DNA of 64,000 nucleotides, taken from positions 1-64,000 of the forward strand of contig MARA01000018.1 of the NCBI GenBank assembly GCA_001792895.1, read 5' to 3'. The translations under genes and the position numbers were made by a program. Every line of letters begins with the position of its first letter. Within the stretch, counting starts at the first letter, position 1. Under the pieces are notes generated by a model. It did no database searches. It was not told the origin of the DNA and was given only the letters and a program-made list of their open reading frames with translations. Of this stretch, positions 35,303 through 46,667 are shown piece after piece. Origin of the DNA: Lentinus brumalis. Taxonomy: Eukaryota > Basidiomycota > Agaricomycetes > Polyporales > Polyporaceae.

Positions 35303-35365
35303 CAGTTTCAGATTGTCCGTCCCAATCGGGCAATTAAGCGCCGGAAAGCGCTGAGCTCGAAACTG
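35303..35365 (+). ncRNA. Possible three-way-junction RNA
   Basis: A 7-bp closing stem (cagtttc 35303-35309 with gaaactg 35359-35365) encloses two hairpins. Hairpin 1 is attgtccg/cgggcaat at 35312-35334, 8 bp with one G-U pair and a 7-nt loop. Hairpin 2 is agcgc/gcgct at 35337-35352, 5 bp with a 6-nt loop. Both strands can fold. It does not fit a tRNA or a hammerhead. Expression is unknown. Confidence 0.35.
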
Positions 35366-35535
35366 CCCTGTTGACTTTGTTTGGCCAATAGATTGAAAGA
35401 CTGATAATAAATGTTGATAGGGAGACTTATAACTCAGTCTGTAGGTATTGTAGCACACAATAGAGACTTTGTTATCCTGTTTAAGTGCCGGGAATAGGAT
35501 GGATTGCACTCATTAATACCAGATGATGCCATGCC

Positions 35536-35652
35536 CATGCTTACAAATCACGGGCGGCAAAAACATGGCGGAAAAGTGTCGTCGTGATTGTTATTATGAC
35601 GTACGACGACACTTTTCCGCCATGTTTTTGCCGCCCGTGATTTGTAAGCATG
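35536..35652. repeat. Perfect palindrome: 50-bp arms, 17-bp spacer
   Basis: Left arm 35536-35585 and right arm 35603-35652 are exact reverse complements. Weaker pairing extends outward (atgatgcc and ggcatcat). It could be a fold-back or MITE-type element or the source of a hairpin RNA. Confidence 0.95.
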
Positions 35653-35689
35653 GCTTGGCATCATAATTTGTAAGCAAGGCTTGGCATCA
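35641..35689 (+). repeat. Direct repeat of about 24 bp beside the palindrome
   Basis: tttgtaagcatggcttggca and tttgtaagcaaggcttggca, each followed by tcat, stand next to each other with one mismatch. The first copy overlaps the end of the palindrome's right arm. Confidence 0.85.
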
Positions 35690-36099
35690 TTCCAATTACA
35701 ATCGATTCAAACTGCAATAGAGTGCCCTATTAACGCAGTTCTATGCCAAGTAAGCTTTATAAGTGATGTGAAATGTTGTAAGCAGGGACTCTATCCGTCC
35801 TCTGAGTAATTGAGGTTGTTTATGTAAAGATAAGTACATGTTAATGGGATGGATTGCATCTATGTCTTCTGGATGTAAGTACCAATGGACGGCGCCAATA
35901 AGAACTGTTTGTATCACATCTCTCTCAATACTTATCCAATCCGGACGAATGTTATACCATTTGAAAGCTACAGAGGAGCTCTACAACATGGGCTGTGTTT
36001 GCAGCCATGTCAATTGATGTTTGTTTATGTTTTTATGGCATAAGATATGATCATTGGCACCAATTGCCCTCTACCAGTGAATTCTTATACCAGGGCTCC

Positions 36100-36131
36100 T
36101 ATAATACCTGTATCTCTATGCAGGTGTTATA
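36100..36131 (+). repeat. Stem-loop, 11-bp stem
   Basis: tataatacctg and caggtgttata pair (one G-U) around a 10-nt loop, about 50 bp before the Helitron-type tail. Helitrons usually have a 3' hairpin, but nearer to the end. Confidence 0.6.
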
Positions 36132-36178
36132 ATAATTATACACTGTGATACTTACACTATTCATGAACAGCAGAGAAA

Positions 36179-36213
36179 GTTGCATGCTAGGTTGTAACTA
36201 ACATATTATCTAT
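36179..36213 (+). repeat. Helitron-type tail copy 2, left part
   Basis: gttgcatgctaggttgtaa matches gttgtatgctaggctgtag at 16484-16500. The following 16 bases align with equal spacing to attgag. The tail is cut here by the LINE and resumes at 47461. Confidence 0.7.
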
Positions 36214-39200
36214 CACAACAGTCAACGGACGAAGCGGTGTGGCCGGCCTCCTTCGACAGAGGGGCCACCAGTGCGAGTGTGTACGAGGACCTCGATGAAG
36301 GAAGCGGAGGCGCAGCCAGCCGCCTTCGCACGACGGAGGACTCTGCTGCCATGGGGCACGAGGTGGACGAGGCGGAGTCCTCCATCACGGCACATCAGAT
36401 GGAGACGTGTACAGGGCCTCAATCCGAGACCCGTGCTGGATCCCAGCAGACATCCCAGATCCTGGGATTAAACATGGACGATGTACGTCCTCGCTCGCGG
36501 AGTCCCGAGCTTGACGGGAGGCCTGTCCCCACGTCGCACGTGGGTTCTGCCGGCCAACAGTCTGAGGAGACGAACGACCTCAGAGATGGCCCAGCAACAC
36601 AGAGCGATGGCTCTGCAGCTCCTGCTCTGGAGATGGATGTGGATGACCCAATGCAAGGCCCACCGCCCTCACCCACGAGACGCGTACAATGGCGCGAGGA
36701 CACCCTCACCCGTAAAGAAGCACCGCAATTGCAACGCTCAACATGAACGGCTATGGGAATCTTGTCAGAGATCACGAAAACAATAAATGGGGCCGCATAT
36801 ACAAAGTACTGTCTGACCAACGTATAGGCATTCTCCGGCTCCAGGAGACGCACCTTACCGACGAGAGGAAGGCTGGCCTTCACAAGATGTTTGCAAGGCG
36901 CATTAAGATCTTCCATTCAGCACACCCGGATGCCCCAACCTAACGGGAGGGAGTAGCGATTGTAATTAATACGCACTATCTCGATGAGTCCAAGGCCGAA
37001 GCTACTGAGATTATACCTGGAAGAGCTCTGCAGCTGTCAATTGAATGTCAGGGCGGAGACAAGCGGCACATACTGTGTGTCTATGCTCCAACATCTGATG
37101 GTGTAGAAGGACATAAGAGGTTCTTCAACGAGCTGGAAGAATATTATGAAACGCACCCAGCGAGCCCCAAGCCACAACTCATGGCAGGCGACTTCAACAA
37201 TGTCGAAGACATTATCGACCGGCTGCCTGTCCAAGATGGCCCCGATACATCAATTATCGCCCTCGACAGGCTGAAACTAAGTCTTGGCCTCATGATTGCT
37301 GATGGCTGGCGTACGACGAACCCAACGGCGCGCGACTACACTTTCCACCGTGGGTCCGGACAGAACACTGTCTTCTCGAGGCTAAATCGCATTTACGTCA
37401 GTACTGATCTCTTCAATAATGCCCGAGACTGGCGAATATGCGAGCCCGGGGTAAAGACTGACCATAGTATGGTCAGCGTCCAGCTCACCTTGGATACGGC
37501 CCCGATAGTTCGTCCAGGCCGACCGATCTTCCCACTCGGGCTGCTGAAAGACAACAAACTAGCGAAGAGCATTAAGCAGAGAGGCATGGAAGCTCTGCAT
37601 GAACTCACCTGCCTTGAAACCTCCGGGGTGCGGACAGAGGGCGCGAACCCACAAACTGTACTGCATAAATTCAAGGTCGACACCATGCTGATGGCAAGAG
37701 ACCGGGAGAGAGCGGTTGTACCAAAGCTGCTCCATGAGATCCGAGAACTCGAGTCGGAGCTGCGGAAGGTCAAGGCAGACCGCACGATGTCGGAACAAGC
37801 GACACTTGAGGCGGCGGCTGCGCTAACAACACAGATCCGAGAGCTAAAGATGAAGAGATTCAAACAGCAGCAGCAGAATTCGAGGGCAACCCATAGACTA
37901 TATGGGGAACACCCTACGAAGTACTGGTCGCAGTTGCACAAAGAGAGCGCACCTAGAGATGTCATTCCTGCCTTCGAGAAGAACCCTGAGAGGGGACCGT
38001 CGGAGGAAGCACGGTACGAGACGGACTTGGCCAAAATGGCGGAGATGGCGAGACGGCACCACAACCATGTTCAGCGCGATGAGCCGAGTATGAAACCAGC
38101 AGATGAGCGTGAGCAGGATATCCGGACAGCCTTGAACAGCCTCAATGTGTCAGTATCAGACGAACAACGCCAGGAGCTGCGTGGCGAAATAACGTACGAG
38201 GAGTGCGAACTTTCCTTATGATTCTCAAAGAATGGGTCTGCTCCAGGTATGGACGGAATTTGCTTTGAACTTTGGAAGATGTTGCACGCGAGGCACTCAG
38301 AGGACTCCCGCTTCCCTGACTGTCAGGATTTTGACATGTTGGTGCTGCTGCGAGCTGCCTTTGAGGATATGTGGACCCACGGGGTGAGCGCAACTACTTC
38401 CTTTGCAGAGGGCTGGATTGCTCCCATCTATAAGGAGAAGGGAGAGCAGTCTAAGATTGTCAATTACTGCCCAATAACACTCCTGAATACAGACTATAAA
38501 TTGCTTAGCAAAACCCTGGCAGTCCGGTTAGCGGACATTGCTCCGGACTTGATACACAAGTTGCAAGCAGGCTTCGTACCTGGCCGTAAAATCCATAATC
38601 ATACTCAATTAGCCCGGATGATGACCCTATGGGCTGAGAAAAATGGGGCTGATGGTGCGATAGTCGCACTGGACCAGGAAAAAGCATACGACAAAGTCGC
38701 GCACGACTATCTCTGGCGAGTTCTTCGCCAATTTGGCATTCCTGACGAATTTGTGAACCTAGTAGAATCCCTATATGCAAACGCAAACACGTCAGTCATG
38801 ATCAATGGCATTCTGAGTAGACCGTATCAGGTTTATCGGGGAGTACGCCAGGGCGACCCCCTCTCCTCCTTATTGTTTGACCTTGCCATTGAACCTCTCT
38901 CGGCGATGATTTGACATTCAGACCTGACATGCCTCAGTATTCCATGCACCGGAGAAGTGCTCAAGGCTACCCTGTTCGCGGACGACATGACCGTGTATGT
39001 CTCGTCGGACGACGACTTCGCCGTGCTCCAGTCGATCCTCGACACCTGGTGTTCGGCCAAAAGCGTGATTCAACCTGCAGAAAACAGAGATTATCCCAAT
39101 AGGCTCCTCCGAGTACAGACAGAGAGTAGCGGATACATACCACTCGACAGGGAATTGGGAGAACTTCCCAACTAACGTACATGTGGCCAGAGACGGCGAA

Positions 39201-40806
39201 CCGGTACGAATTTTGGGTGCCTTCTTTGGAAATGAGGTTAACCAGATTGACCTATGGTCAACTGTACTCACAAAGATGGTCGCGATGCGACAGCCGTTGA
39301 TGAAAGCGATGGCGCGATGGCGGAATGGCCATTCTACAGTCATCGGTAAGAAACATGTCCTACAAATGATAGTGGGGGGTATGACTCAGTATCTGATGAA
39401 TGTTCAGCGTATGCCTGAGCCTATTGTTAAATGGCTCACGAAGGTCATGTGCAGCTATCTCTGGGATGACAAGCACAACTCCCCAGTAGGGATGAGCCAT
39501 GTCTGCCTGCCTGTAGAGTGAGGAGGCCTAAGTGTTCTGGATCTGCACGCCAGGAATGAGGCAATAGACATTATGTGGTTAAAATCATATCTCGACTTCA
39601 GCACGGAGCGTCCACTGTGGGCGTACCTAGCAGACGATCTCCTGGCTAACCACGTCCTAAGACGTGCAGACCACAGCAGTCTGACCTGCGTATCAATATG
39701 TTCCTGCAGGGCTGGAGTGTGTACCAATAATGGCGAGGCAAATGCACGCGTCGGTGCAGGGGTCTTCGTCGGCGGGAACCAAGCATTGAACAAAAGTCTG
39801 CGGCTCCCGGAAACGTTAGAACAGTCGAATCAGACTGAAGAGGCGGTGGCCACGCTGATGGCGGTGCGTCTGCCTGGCGACTTCACTCGGGTCAGACACA
39901 TCACAGACTCAAAGACAGTCATGGACTCGCTCACCAAATGGCATCGGAGGCATGAAGATACAGGGTATATCTTGCAGAGGAATGCCCAGATTACCAAGGC
40001 TATCATGGCGCAGTTGAGAATGAGGAAAGCTCACTCGGTTTACAAGTGGGTTAGAGGCCATGATGGCCACCCTGGAAATGAGGCGGCCAATAGGTTAGCT
40101 GCGGAAGGGGCAGAGAAAAATGATAACGACGAAGTCTTGCTAGCAATTCCATCGGAGTATACACTCTCGGGCGCAAAACTGAACTGCATCACGCAGAAGC
40201 TCGCCTACCGTGTGATCAGAGCTCGGAAGGACGCCAAGACAAAAGTAAGACCATGCGCAGTCGCAAGTCTCGACATGATTGTAAGCGGTCTACAAGACTG
40301 ATACGGCATCCAGCTGCACGAAGCATCAATCTGGCACTCCCTATGCTCGAAGCATGTATCGCGGGAAGCCGCCCAGTTCATATGATGTCTATTCACGACG
40401 GGTTCATGATCGGAACCCACTGGCTGAGGCCTAAGATGTCGGCCGAACTACAGCAACGAGCGCAATGTGCTTCATGCAGGGACCTTGAAAGCATGTCTCA
40501 CATATGTTTCGACTGCCCGGCTAAAGGCCAGAGAACAATCTGGAAGCTTCTGAAAAGAATATGGGCACTCACCAAGCAAGACTGGAAGGCCCCATGCTGG
40601 GGGACGGCATTTGGGGTGGCGTGTGTTGTGCTCAAAACGGCGGAGGGTGCGAGGAACGCGGACCTAGAGAACCTCTGGTGCATACTATGCACGGAGGCAG
40701 TACATCTGATTTGGAAGCTGAGATGTGAGCGGGTTATCCAACACGGTGGAGTGGAATTCACGAAGCGGGGGATTACAAACCGTTTCTATGCTGCCCTTGA
40801 CTCCCA

Positions 40807-40811
40807 CCTGA
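40807..40811 (+). repeat. Gypsy target-site duplication, left (CCTGA)
   Basis: cctga lies directly before the 5' LTR and again directly after the 3' LTR at 47036-47040. A 5-bp duplication is usual for Ty3/gypsy integrases. Confidence 0.95.
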
Positions 40812-40961
40812 TGTTACGAACAGCCTCCCTGGTACTATTCATTTCCTTTCCCAGTCATTCTATTGTTCGATCACCATGATTCCCATGGTCTCTCTCACGT
40901 TATTGTCTTCATCCATGATGTCTCTCACGCTATTGTCTTCTGACGCTGTTGTTCCCTCATG

Positions 40962-40968
40962 TATATAA
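40962..40968 (+). promoter_or_regulatory. TATA box in the 5' LTR
   Basis: tatataa lies 34 bp upstream of the 11-nt block that matches the primer site. That spacing fits transcription starting at or near 40996. Confidence 0.65.
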
Positions 40969-40980
40969 GACCACCAGCGC

Positions 40981-41020
40981 TACCTGGGGACCCTCAGTTT
41001 CGACCTCTTGTCCCCAGGTA
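40981..41020 (+). repeat. 10-bp inverted repeat around the predicted R start
   Basis: tacctgggga (40981-40990) and tccccaggta (41011-41020) are perfect reverse complements with a 20-nt loop. The 11-nt self-primer block (40996-41006) lies inside the loop. The same structure is in the 3' LTR. Confidence 0.85.
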
Positions 41021-41181
41021 AGCCAAGCTGTACTTCGCTCTGTAGATACCTCTCTCAATACATCTTGTCCCCAGCCCTGATCATCGAGCCTTGCTCCGCT
41101 CTCGCTGCACAAGTGCTCGTCGACGCCCCTGCTCGTCTCGTGAGTCTTCCCTGATCCCCCTCGACGATCAGTCGTAACATT

Positions 41182-41192
41182 AGGTCGAAACT
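41182..41192 (+). promoter_or_regulatory. Self-primer binding site
   Basis: aggtcgaaact, two bases inside the 5' LTR, is the exact reverse complement of agtttcgacct at 40996-41006 in the LTR. No tRNA-type site starting TGG is present. In Tf1-type elements the first 11 nt of the RNA prime minus-strand synthesis in just this way. Confidence 0.7.
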
Positions 41193-42064
41193 TCAACACG
41201 AGCACTGGCGTATTCCCCCCTCCCCACCCTCCATCGGTTGATCGCCGGTTCTATAACTGCGCTCCTGGTGTTGAGCTGTATCTGTCGCTGTTGGTTCTAC
41301 AACCTACGTGCGCGGTACTACCCTCCTGGACCCCCACCGCTGTCCAGTAAGACTCTGAGGTCCACTGACAGGCGAAGGTCAGGTGAACTCGTGTTCTACC
41401 TGACGTCGACCTCTACACACTGGATCAGCCCCGTCCCTCTTGTGCCCCCTACAACCACGCCTTTCATTCAAGTGCGGTAGAAGATCATCACTGGCGCGGC
41501 ACTGATCAGCGGTGGTACATCTGTGATCAGCAACCTTGTCCAGAGCGACTACCTACCTGGGCGTCAGACGGGCAAGTCTGGACCCATCTCCATACCTACG
41601 TCTACCCCACACCGGAACAGGAGGAGCAGATCCGCCAGCGACTGACACAACCAGTTGCCACTACTACTGCTAGTGGACGTCCCCTGCGTGAAGCAGTCCG
41701 CCTCTCATCCAGTAGACCGGGTACCCGCCCACCGAGCCGTCTCCCTAGCCGCACCAATACTCCTCCCACTGAGTCTCCACTTAGTGGATCCCGGATCCCT
41801 CTCCCCACTGCGCTTGTCCTTGCCAGCGAGCGCCTGCAACGTCGAGCATCAGGATCCTTCAGTCCAGTTGCCACCACCTCGGCATTACCCCCTGAGTCCC
41901 AGCCGGAGGGACGACAACCTGACATTGTCCTCAATTCCCCGCCTCGGACTCTTCCACCACCTCTTCCTCCACGGAATCCTTCGCGGACGACTACCCCTAG
42001 TGCTCCGTCGCAAGGCTCCTCGCACCCCACCACACCGCCACCCATCACACCCACTCTCCCTACC

Positions 42065-45000
42065 ATGACGGCTCCTTTTGACGTCACCAAACTCCTGCCA
42101 GTTCTACTGCCTCGAGAGTACGATGGCAAGAATGCTCAGGAAGGCCTTACTTCATCAGCAGCGTCAAGGCCTATCACGCAGTTGCCACCCCGGCAGGAGT
42201 AGGCGCGAACCTGATCTGGATGGTCGTCTTGAACCGCCTCACAGGCAATGCTGCAAGCTGGGCCAGGCCGCATATCATCACGGCAGCCACAACGACTCCT
42301 TGGGCGGATGTCGCTGCGTTCGAAGATGCATTCAAGGCCCACTTCTGCGCCATAGACGACAAGGAGGCAGCCACTGCTGAGCTGGTCAAGCTTTGCAAGG
42401 CTTCGCACAAACTTGGCACGGTCAAGGAGTACACTGCTGAGTTCAATGCGGCGGCTGCTCGGACTGGGTTCTCCGATGACGACAAACGCGAGCGCTACCG
42501 TGAAGGACTCCCCTATCGCATCAAGGACGAGTTTGCCACCACTGCTCACGACATCTCTACCCTTGTCAAGATGCAGACGGTTGCCTTGCAGATGGACCAG
42601 CACCTGGCACAGCGGTCAGAGGAGCGACCTCGCACCGGGAAGTTCCCAAAACGCGGCGAGAAGGTAGCTGCGAATAAGGAACGTCCTCCTACCTCCGGTC
42701 CCACCGGTTGCTTCGTCTGCGGACGAAACGGTCACAGGGCTGCCCAATGCCCGGAGAGGAAAGGCGGTCAACGTGCCGCAGCCTCCTCGTCATCCTCCAC
42801 GACATCGGATGAGGTGGTCGCCCTTCAGTTGCAGCTCAAGGCACTGGAGGAGCGCATTGCCACGCTGACACGATGAAGGAGAAGGAGGGTTTTTGATTCG
42901 AGCTGCGCTAGATGCCGCGCGCGCACGCTCATGTACCAATAGTCGCTACGCTGTACTGGGATCGTCGTTTATTTATGAACTCAATCATGATGGACAACAC
43001 TTCCACATCCCAGTACGACTGAGCGGCAAGCGGCGAGAGAAGGATGTGTGGCCATGGTTGACAGTGGGGCCACTACAAAGTTTTTACATCGACGGTTTGT
43101 GGAGGAGAACCGTGTCGCTACGCGAAGCTAGCATCCCCCATCCGTTTATACAACATCGACGGTACAGAGAACCGCGATGGCACGATTGCAGAGGTAGCCG
43201 TGCTAGGGATGACGATTGGGGACCACCAGGAGCAGGTGGTGTTCATGGTGACAGACGTAGGTGACGAGGATGTGATCATCGGCCTTGACTGGCTGCGCGA
43301 ACACAATCCGGAGATTGACTGGGAGCGTGGCTCGCTGCGCCTATCCCGCTGCCCTTCAACATGCCATGCTAGTAAGAAGGCACCGGAACCTGCTGCAACT
43401 GTGACGCGTGATACGGAGGTCAGGCTCACGGCGCGTTCACGTTCAGATCGGGTCCGGAAGCCAAGAAGATTGGCAGGGTGTGCGCAGCGGTGATGGTCGA
43501 AGAGGTGGATGATTAATGAGCCACCATTGCCGAACGAGGAGGAGTGGGATGGATCTGAGCAACCCTTCTGGATGCCTGGATGGAGGGGCGCAGCCTACAA
43601 GGTGCTCCTCAACTCTTTGTTCTGCGAGCCATACCTATTCCCAGGAGCTTGCGGAACAGGAGTACCAGAAACGGGGGCCAGCTCGTCCTGTCGAACAACT
43701 GGTGCCGGAACACTACCATGAGTACCTTAGTGTGTTTTCAAAGGAGGCGTCAGAACGGTTGCCCAACCATCGCCCCTATGATCATGCTATTGAGCTGGTT
43801 CCTGATGCCAAGATGTTCCACTCCAAGGTGTACCCTCTATCCCCGAATGAGCAGGTCGAGCTTGATAAGTTTCTTGAAGAAAACCTGGCCAAGGGTTACA
43901 TTCGCGAGTCGAAGTCACCATGTCCTCTCCCTTCTTCTTCGTCAAAAAGAAGGATGGCAGTCTTCGCCCTGTGCAGGACTATCGGAGACTAAACGACATC
44001 ACCATTAAGAACCGTTACCCGCTGCCGCTGGTTTCGGAACTGATGGATCGACTCAAGAAGGCCAAGTACTTCACGAAGCTCGACATTCGCTGGGGGTACA
44101 ACAATGTTCGCATAAAGACAGGCGACGAGTGGAAAGCGGCCTTCGTGACCAACCGGGGACTCTACGACCCACAGTCATGTTCTTTGGTCTGGCCAACTCC
44201 CCCAGCACCTTCTCTGCATTCATGAACGACATCTTCAAGGACCTCATTGTTCTCGGCAAGGTCACCGTCTATCTCGACGACATCCTCATCTTTACGAATG
44301 ACCTTGATGAACATCGTACCCTTGTCCGAGAAGTCCTGAAGCGTCTGAAGGAACACGACCTGTTCTGTAAACCAGAGAAGTGCGAATTCGAGCAGACCAA
44401 AGTGGAGTACCTCGGGATGTTCGTGTCCGAGAACCAGGTCGAGATGGACCCGGTGAAGGTCAAGGGCATCGCAGACTGGCCAGTTCCCCGCAATGTGTCA
44501 GACATCAGGAAGTTTCGCGGCTTTGCGAACTTCTATCGTCGCTTCATCCGGAACTTCAGCGCCATCTGCAAGCCTCTAGACAGGCTGACTGGCAACGTCC
44601 CTTGGCAATGGGGAGAGGAGGAGCAGCGGGCATTTGAGGAGCTGAAGCAGTGCTTCCTGACAGTCCCGTACTCCGCATCTACGACCCGGACCGTCCCACA
44701 CGTGTGGAAGTCGACGCCTCTGGGTTTGCCACAGGAGCGGTGCTGTCGCAGGAGGGGGAGGATGGAAAGTGGCACCCGATCGCCTTCCACTCCGAATCCA
44801 TGAATGATGCTGAGCGCAACTACGAGATCTATGACAAAGAGATGCTCGCAATCATTCGTGCCCTCCAGGCGTGGAGCCACTACCTCGAAGGACTGCCCAG
44901 CACGTTCGAGATTCAGTCAGATCACAAGAATCTTGAATACTGGCGCACGGCGCAGAACCTCACCAGACGGCAGGCTCGATGGGCTCTCTACCTCTCTCGC

Positions 45001-46634
45001 TTTGACTTGTCATCACACACAAGCCAGGCACATCCAACGGTCGAGCAGATGCACTATCCCGTCGCCCTGACCACCAGCGAGATGACGCAGACGACAACCA
45101 AGGTCGCACGGTGCTACAGCCTAGTCACTTCCGCTCTCTGGCTGCTAGACGTGGACACCTGGCTCTTGTACCGGAGAAGTCACTTCTGCGTCGGATCGGG
45201 AGTGCGGAGACCGCGAGAAAGAGGTGGCAGAGGCACTGCGCAAGCTGGAACAACTCGGGCCAGCACGGCTGCAGAACGATCTGGTGGACTGGAATGTCGA
45301 GCAAGGTCTTCTCCTCTATCGAGGCAAGGTCTACGTTCCCAATGATCGCACCCTACGGGCAGATATTGTTCGCCTGCACCACGACCTGCCACCAGCCGGG
45401 CACCCAGGCCAGTGGAAGACCATTGAGCTAGTGAGCCGCAACTACTGGTGGCCGGGTATGACACAGTTCATCAAAAACTATGTCGAGACCTGTGACACCT
45501 GTCGTAGAGGCAAGCCAATCCACGGCAAACGGCATGGTCAGCTGCAGCCAAACGAGATCCCAGACGGCCCCGGTCAAGTTGTGACCTGTGACTTCATCAC
45601 CGGCCTACCAGAGGTTGATGGGTACAACGTGCTGCAGCTCATTGCGGACCGGCATGCGAAGCTAGTGCATCTCATTCCATGTCGAGATGAGATCGATGCC
45701 GAAGGTGCAGCGAACAACTTCATACGGGAGTATTTCGCCTCCATGGACTGCCACGAAAGATCATCTCCGACCGTGGTCCCCAGTTCGCCAGCAAGCTCTT
45801 CCGTGCCATTCTTAAGGGTCTTGGCATTGAGAGCGCACTGTCCACCGCGTACCACCCCCAGACCGACGGACAGTCAGAGAGGTGGAACCAGGAGGTAGAA
45901 GCCTATTTGCGGATGTTCTGCTCACGCCGCCGAGACGACTGGGTGCAGTGGTTGCCCATTGCAGAGTTTGCGTTCAACTCTCATGTCCACTCCTCCACAG
46001 GGTATTCACCCTTCTACCTGCTCTACGGGTTCGAGCCACAGTTCCACATCCCATGCTACCCACTGAGGTTCCTGCAGCAGACAGTCGTCGCGAGGAACTA
46101 CGACGGGCCCGGGAGGATGCGACTGCAGCTTTGACGCTCACTGCAGAACGCATGAAGGCACACTTTGACCAGCATGCTCGAGATGCTCCGGTCTTTGAGC
46201 CAGGTCAGAAGGTGTGGCTGGACACTCGCAACCTGCGAGTCACAGGGATGCCTCGGAAGTTGGTGGACAGGTATGCAGGTCCCTATCCAGTGGTACGCCG
46301 AGTTGGCAACCTTGCCTATGAACTCCGTCTACCAAAAGACCTACCCATCCATCCAGTCTTCCATGTGTCGCTGCTGCTGCCACACAAGCACAGCTCCCTA
46401 CCAGGCCGGCACCCACCAGAGCCTGCACCAATTGAAGTGGAAGGAGAAGAGGAGTACGAAGTTGAGCGGGTACTGGAGTCTCGCCGCTACGGACGAGGAA
46501 GGAAGCTCCAGTACCTCGTACGATGGAAGGGATGGGGTCCTGAACATGACAGCTGGGAGCCTGCGGAAAACCTGACCCATGCTCCACAGCGGGTTATGGA
46601 ATTCTACGCGCAACACCCAACATCCCACCGTTAG
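42065..46634 (+). pseudogene. gag-pol of the gypsy element, with single-base losses
   Basis: The Pro/Ser-rich upstream frame may extend gag to about 41640. Gag includes LPREYDGKNAQE and a CCHC knuckle CFVCGRNGHRAAQC (42709-42750). Protease has DSGA at 43060-43071. RT has [14 protein letters not shown] and YLDD at 44270-44281. RNase H begins [17 protein letters not shown]. Integrase has the HHCC zinc motif (LHHDLPP, CDTCRRGK) and YHPQTDGQSERWNQE. The chromodomain is EYEVERVLESRR to DSWEPAENL, with the stop at 46632-46634. Sense jumps frame after NAQE (about 42150), before the protease, near 43919, near 44165, near 44660, near 45745 and near 46053. Where the expected residues are clear, one missing base explains each jump. 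A protein made from this copy would be truncated. Confidence 0.85.
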
Positions 46635-46650
46635 GTCGTGCGGACACGAC

Positions 46651-46667
46651 CCTTGGGAGGGGGGTAC
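46651..46667 (+). promoter_or_regulatory. Polypurine tract
   Basis: gggaggggggtac directly abuts the 3' LTR. It is the expected primer for plus-strand synthesis. Confidence 0.75.

Larger units (their letters stand above)
32200..36213. other. AT-rich, gene-free island; candidate non-autonomous Helitron body
   Basis: Base composition drops clearly below that of both neighbours. No open frame has family support. Within it lie a minisatellite, two fold-back structures, a short hairpin and, at the right end, the left part of the Helitron tail (36179-36213). A stretch around 33830-34250 with a tatataaag box might be an old promoter or LTR but has no proven ends. Because the island leads directly into the Helitron-type tail, it may be the body of a non-autonomous relative. 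I could not match its left end to the Helitron. Confidence 0.45.
40812..41179 (+). repeat. 5' LTR, 368 bp
   Basis: It runs tgttacgaac to gatcagtcgtaaca. Its U3 carries an imperfect 30-bp tandem duplication (tctctcacgttattgtcttc, then tctctcacgctattgtcttc). No difference from the 3' LTR was found by eye. Confidence 0.95.

Noticed and set aside
35303..35365. Hammerhead ribozyme or tRNA
   Set aside because: A CTGA and a GAAAC motif occur, but the conserved core between them and the cleavage triplet are missing. No anticodon-arm layout fits a tRNA.
36237..36746. Complete LINE ORF1
   Set aside because: The frame is acidic and Pro-rich without a zinc knuckle and runs into the endonuclease leader. 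A full ORF1 would need more room to the left, where the DNA is Helitron-type tail.
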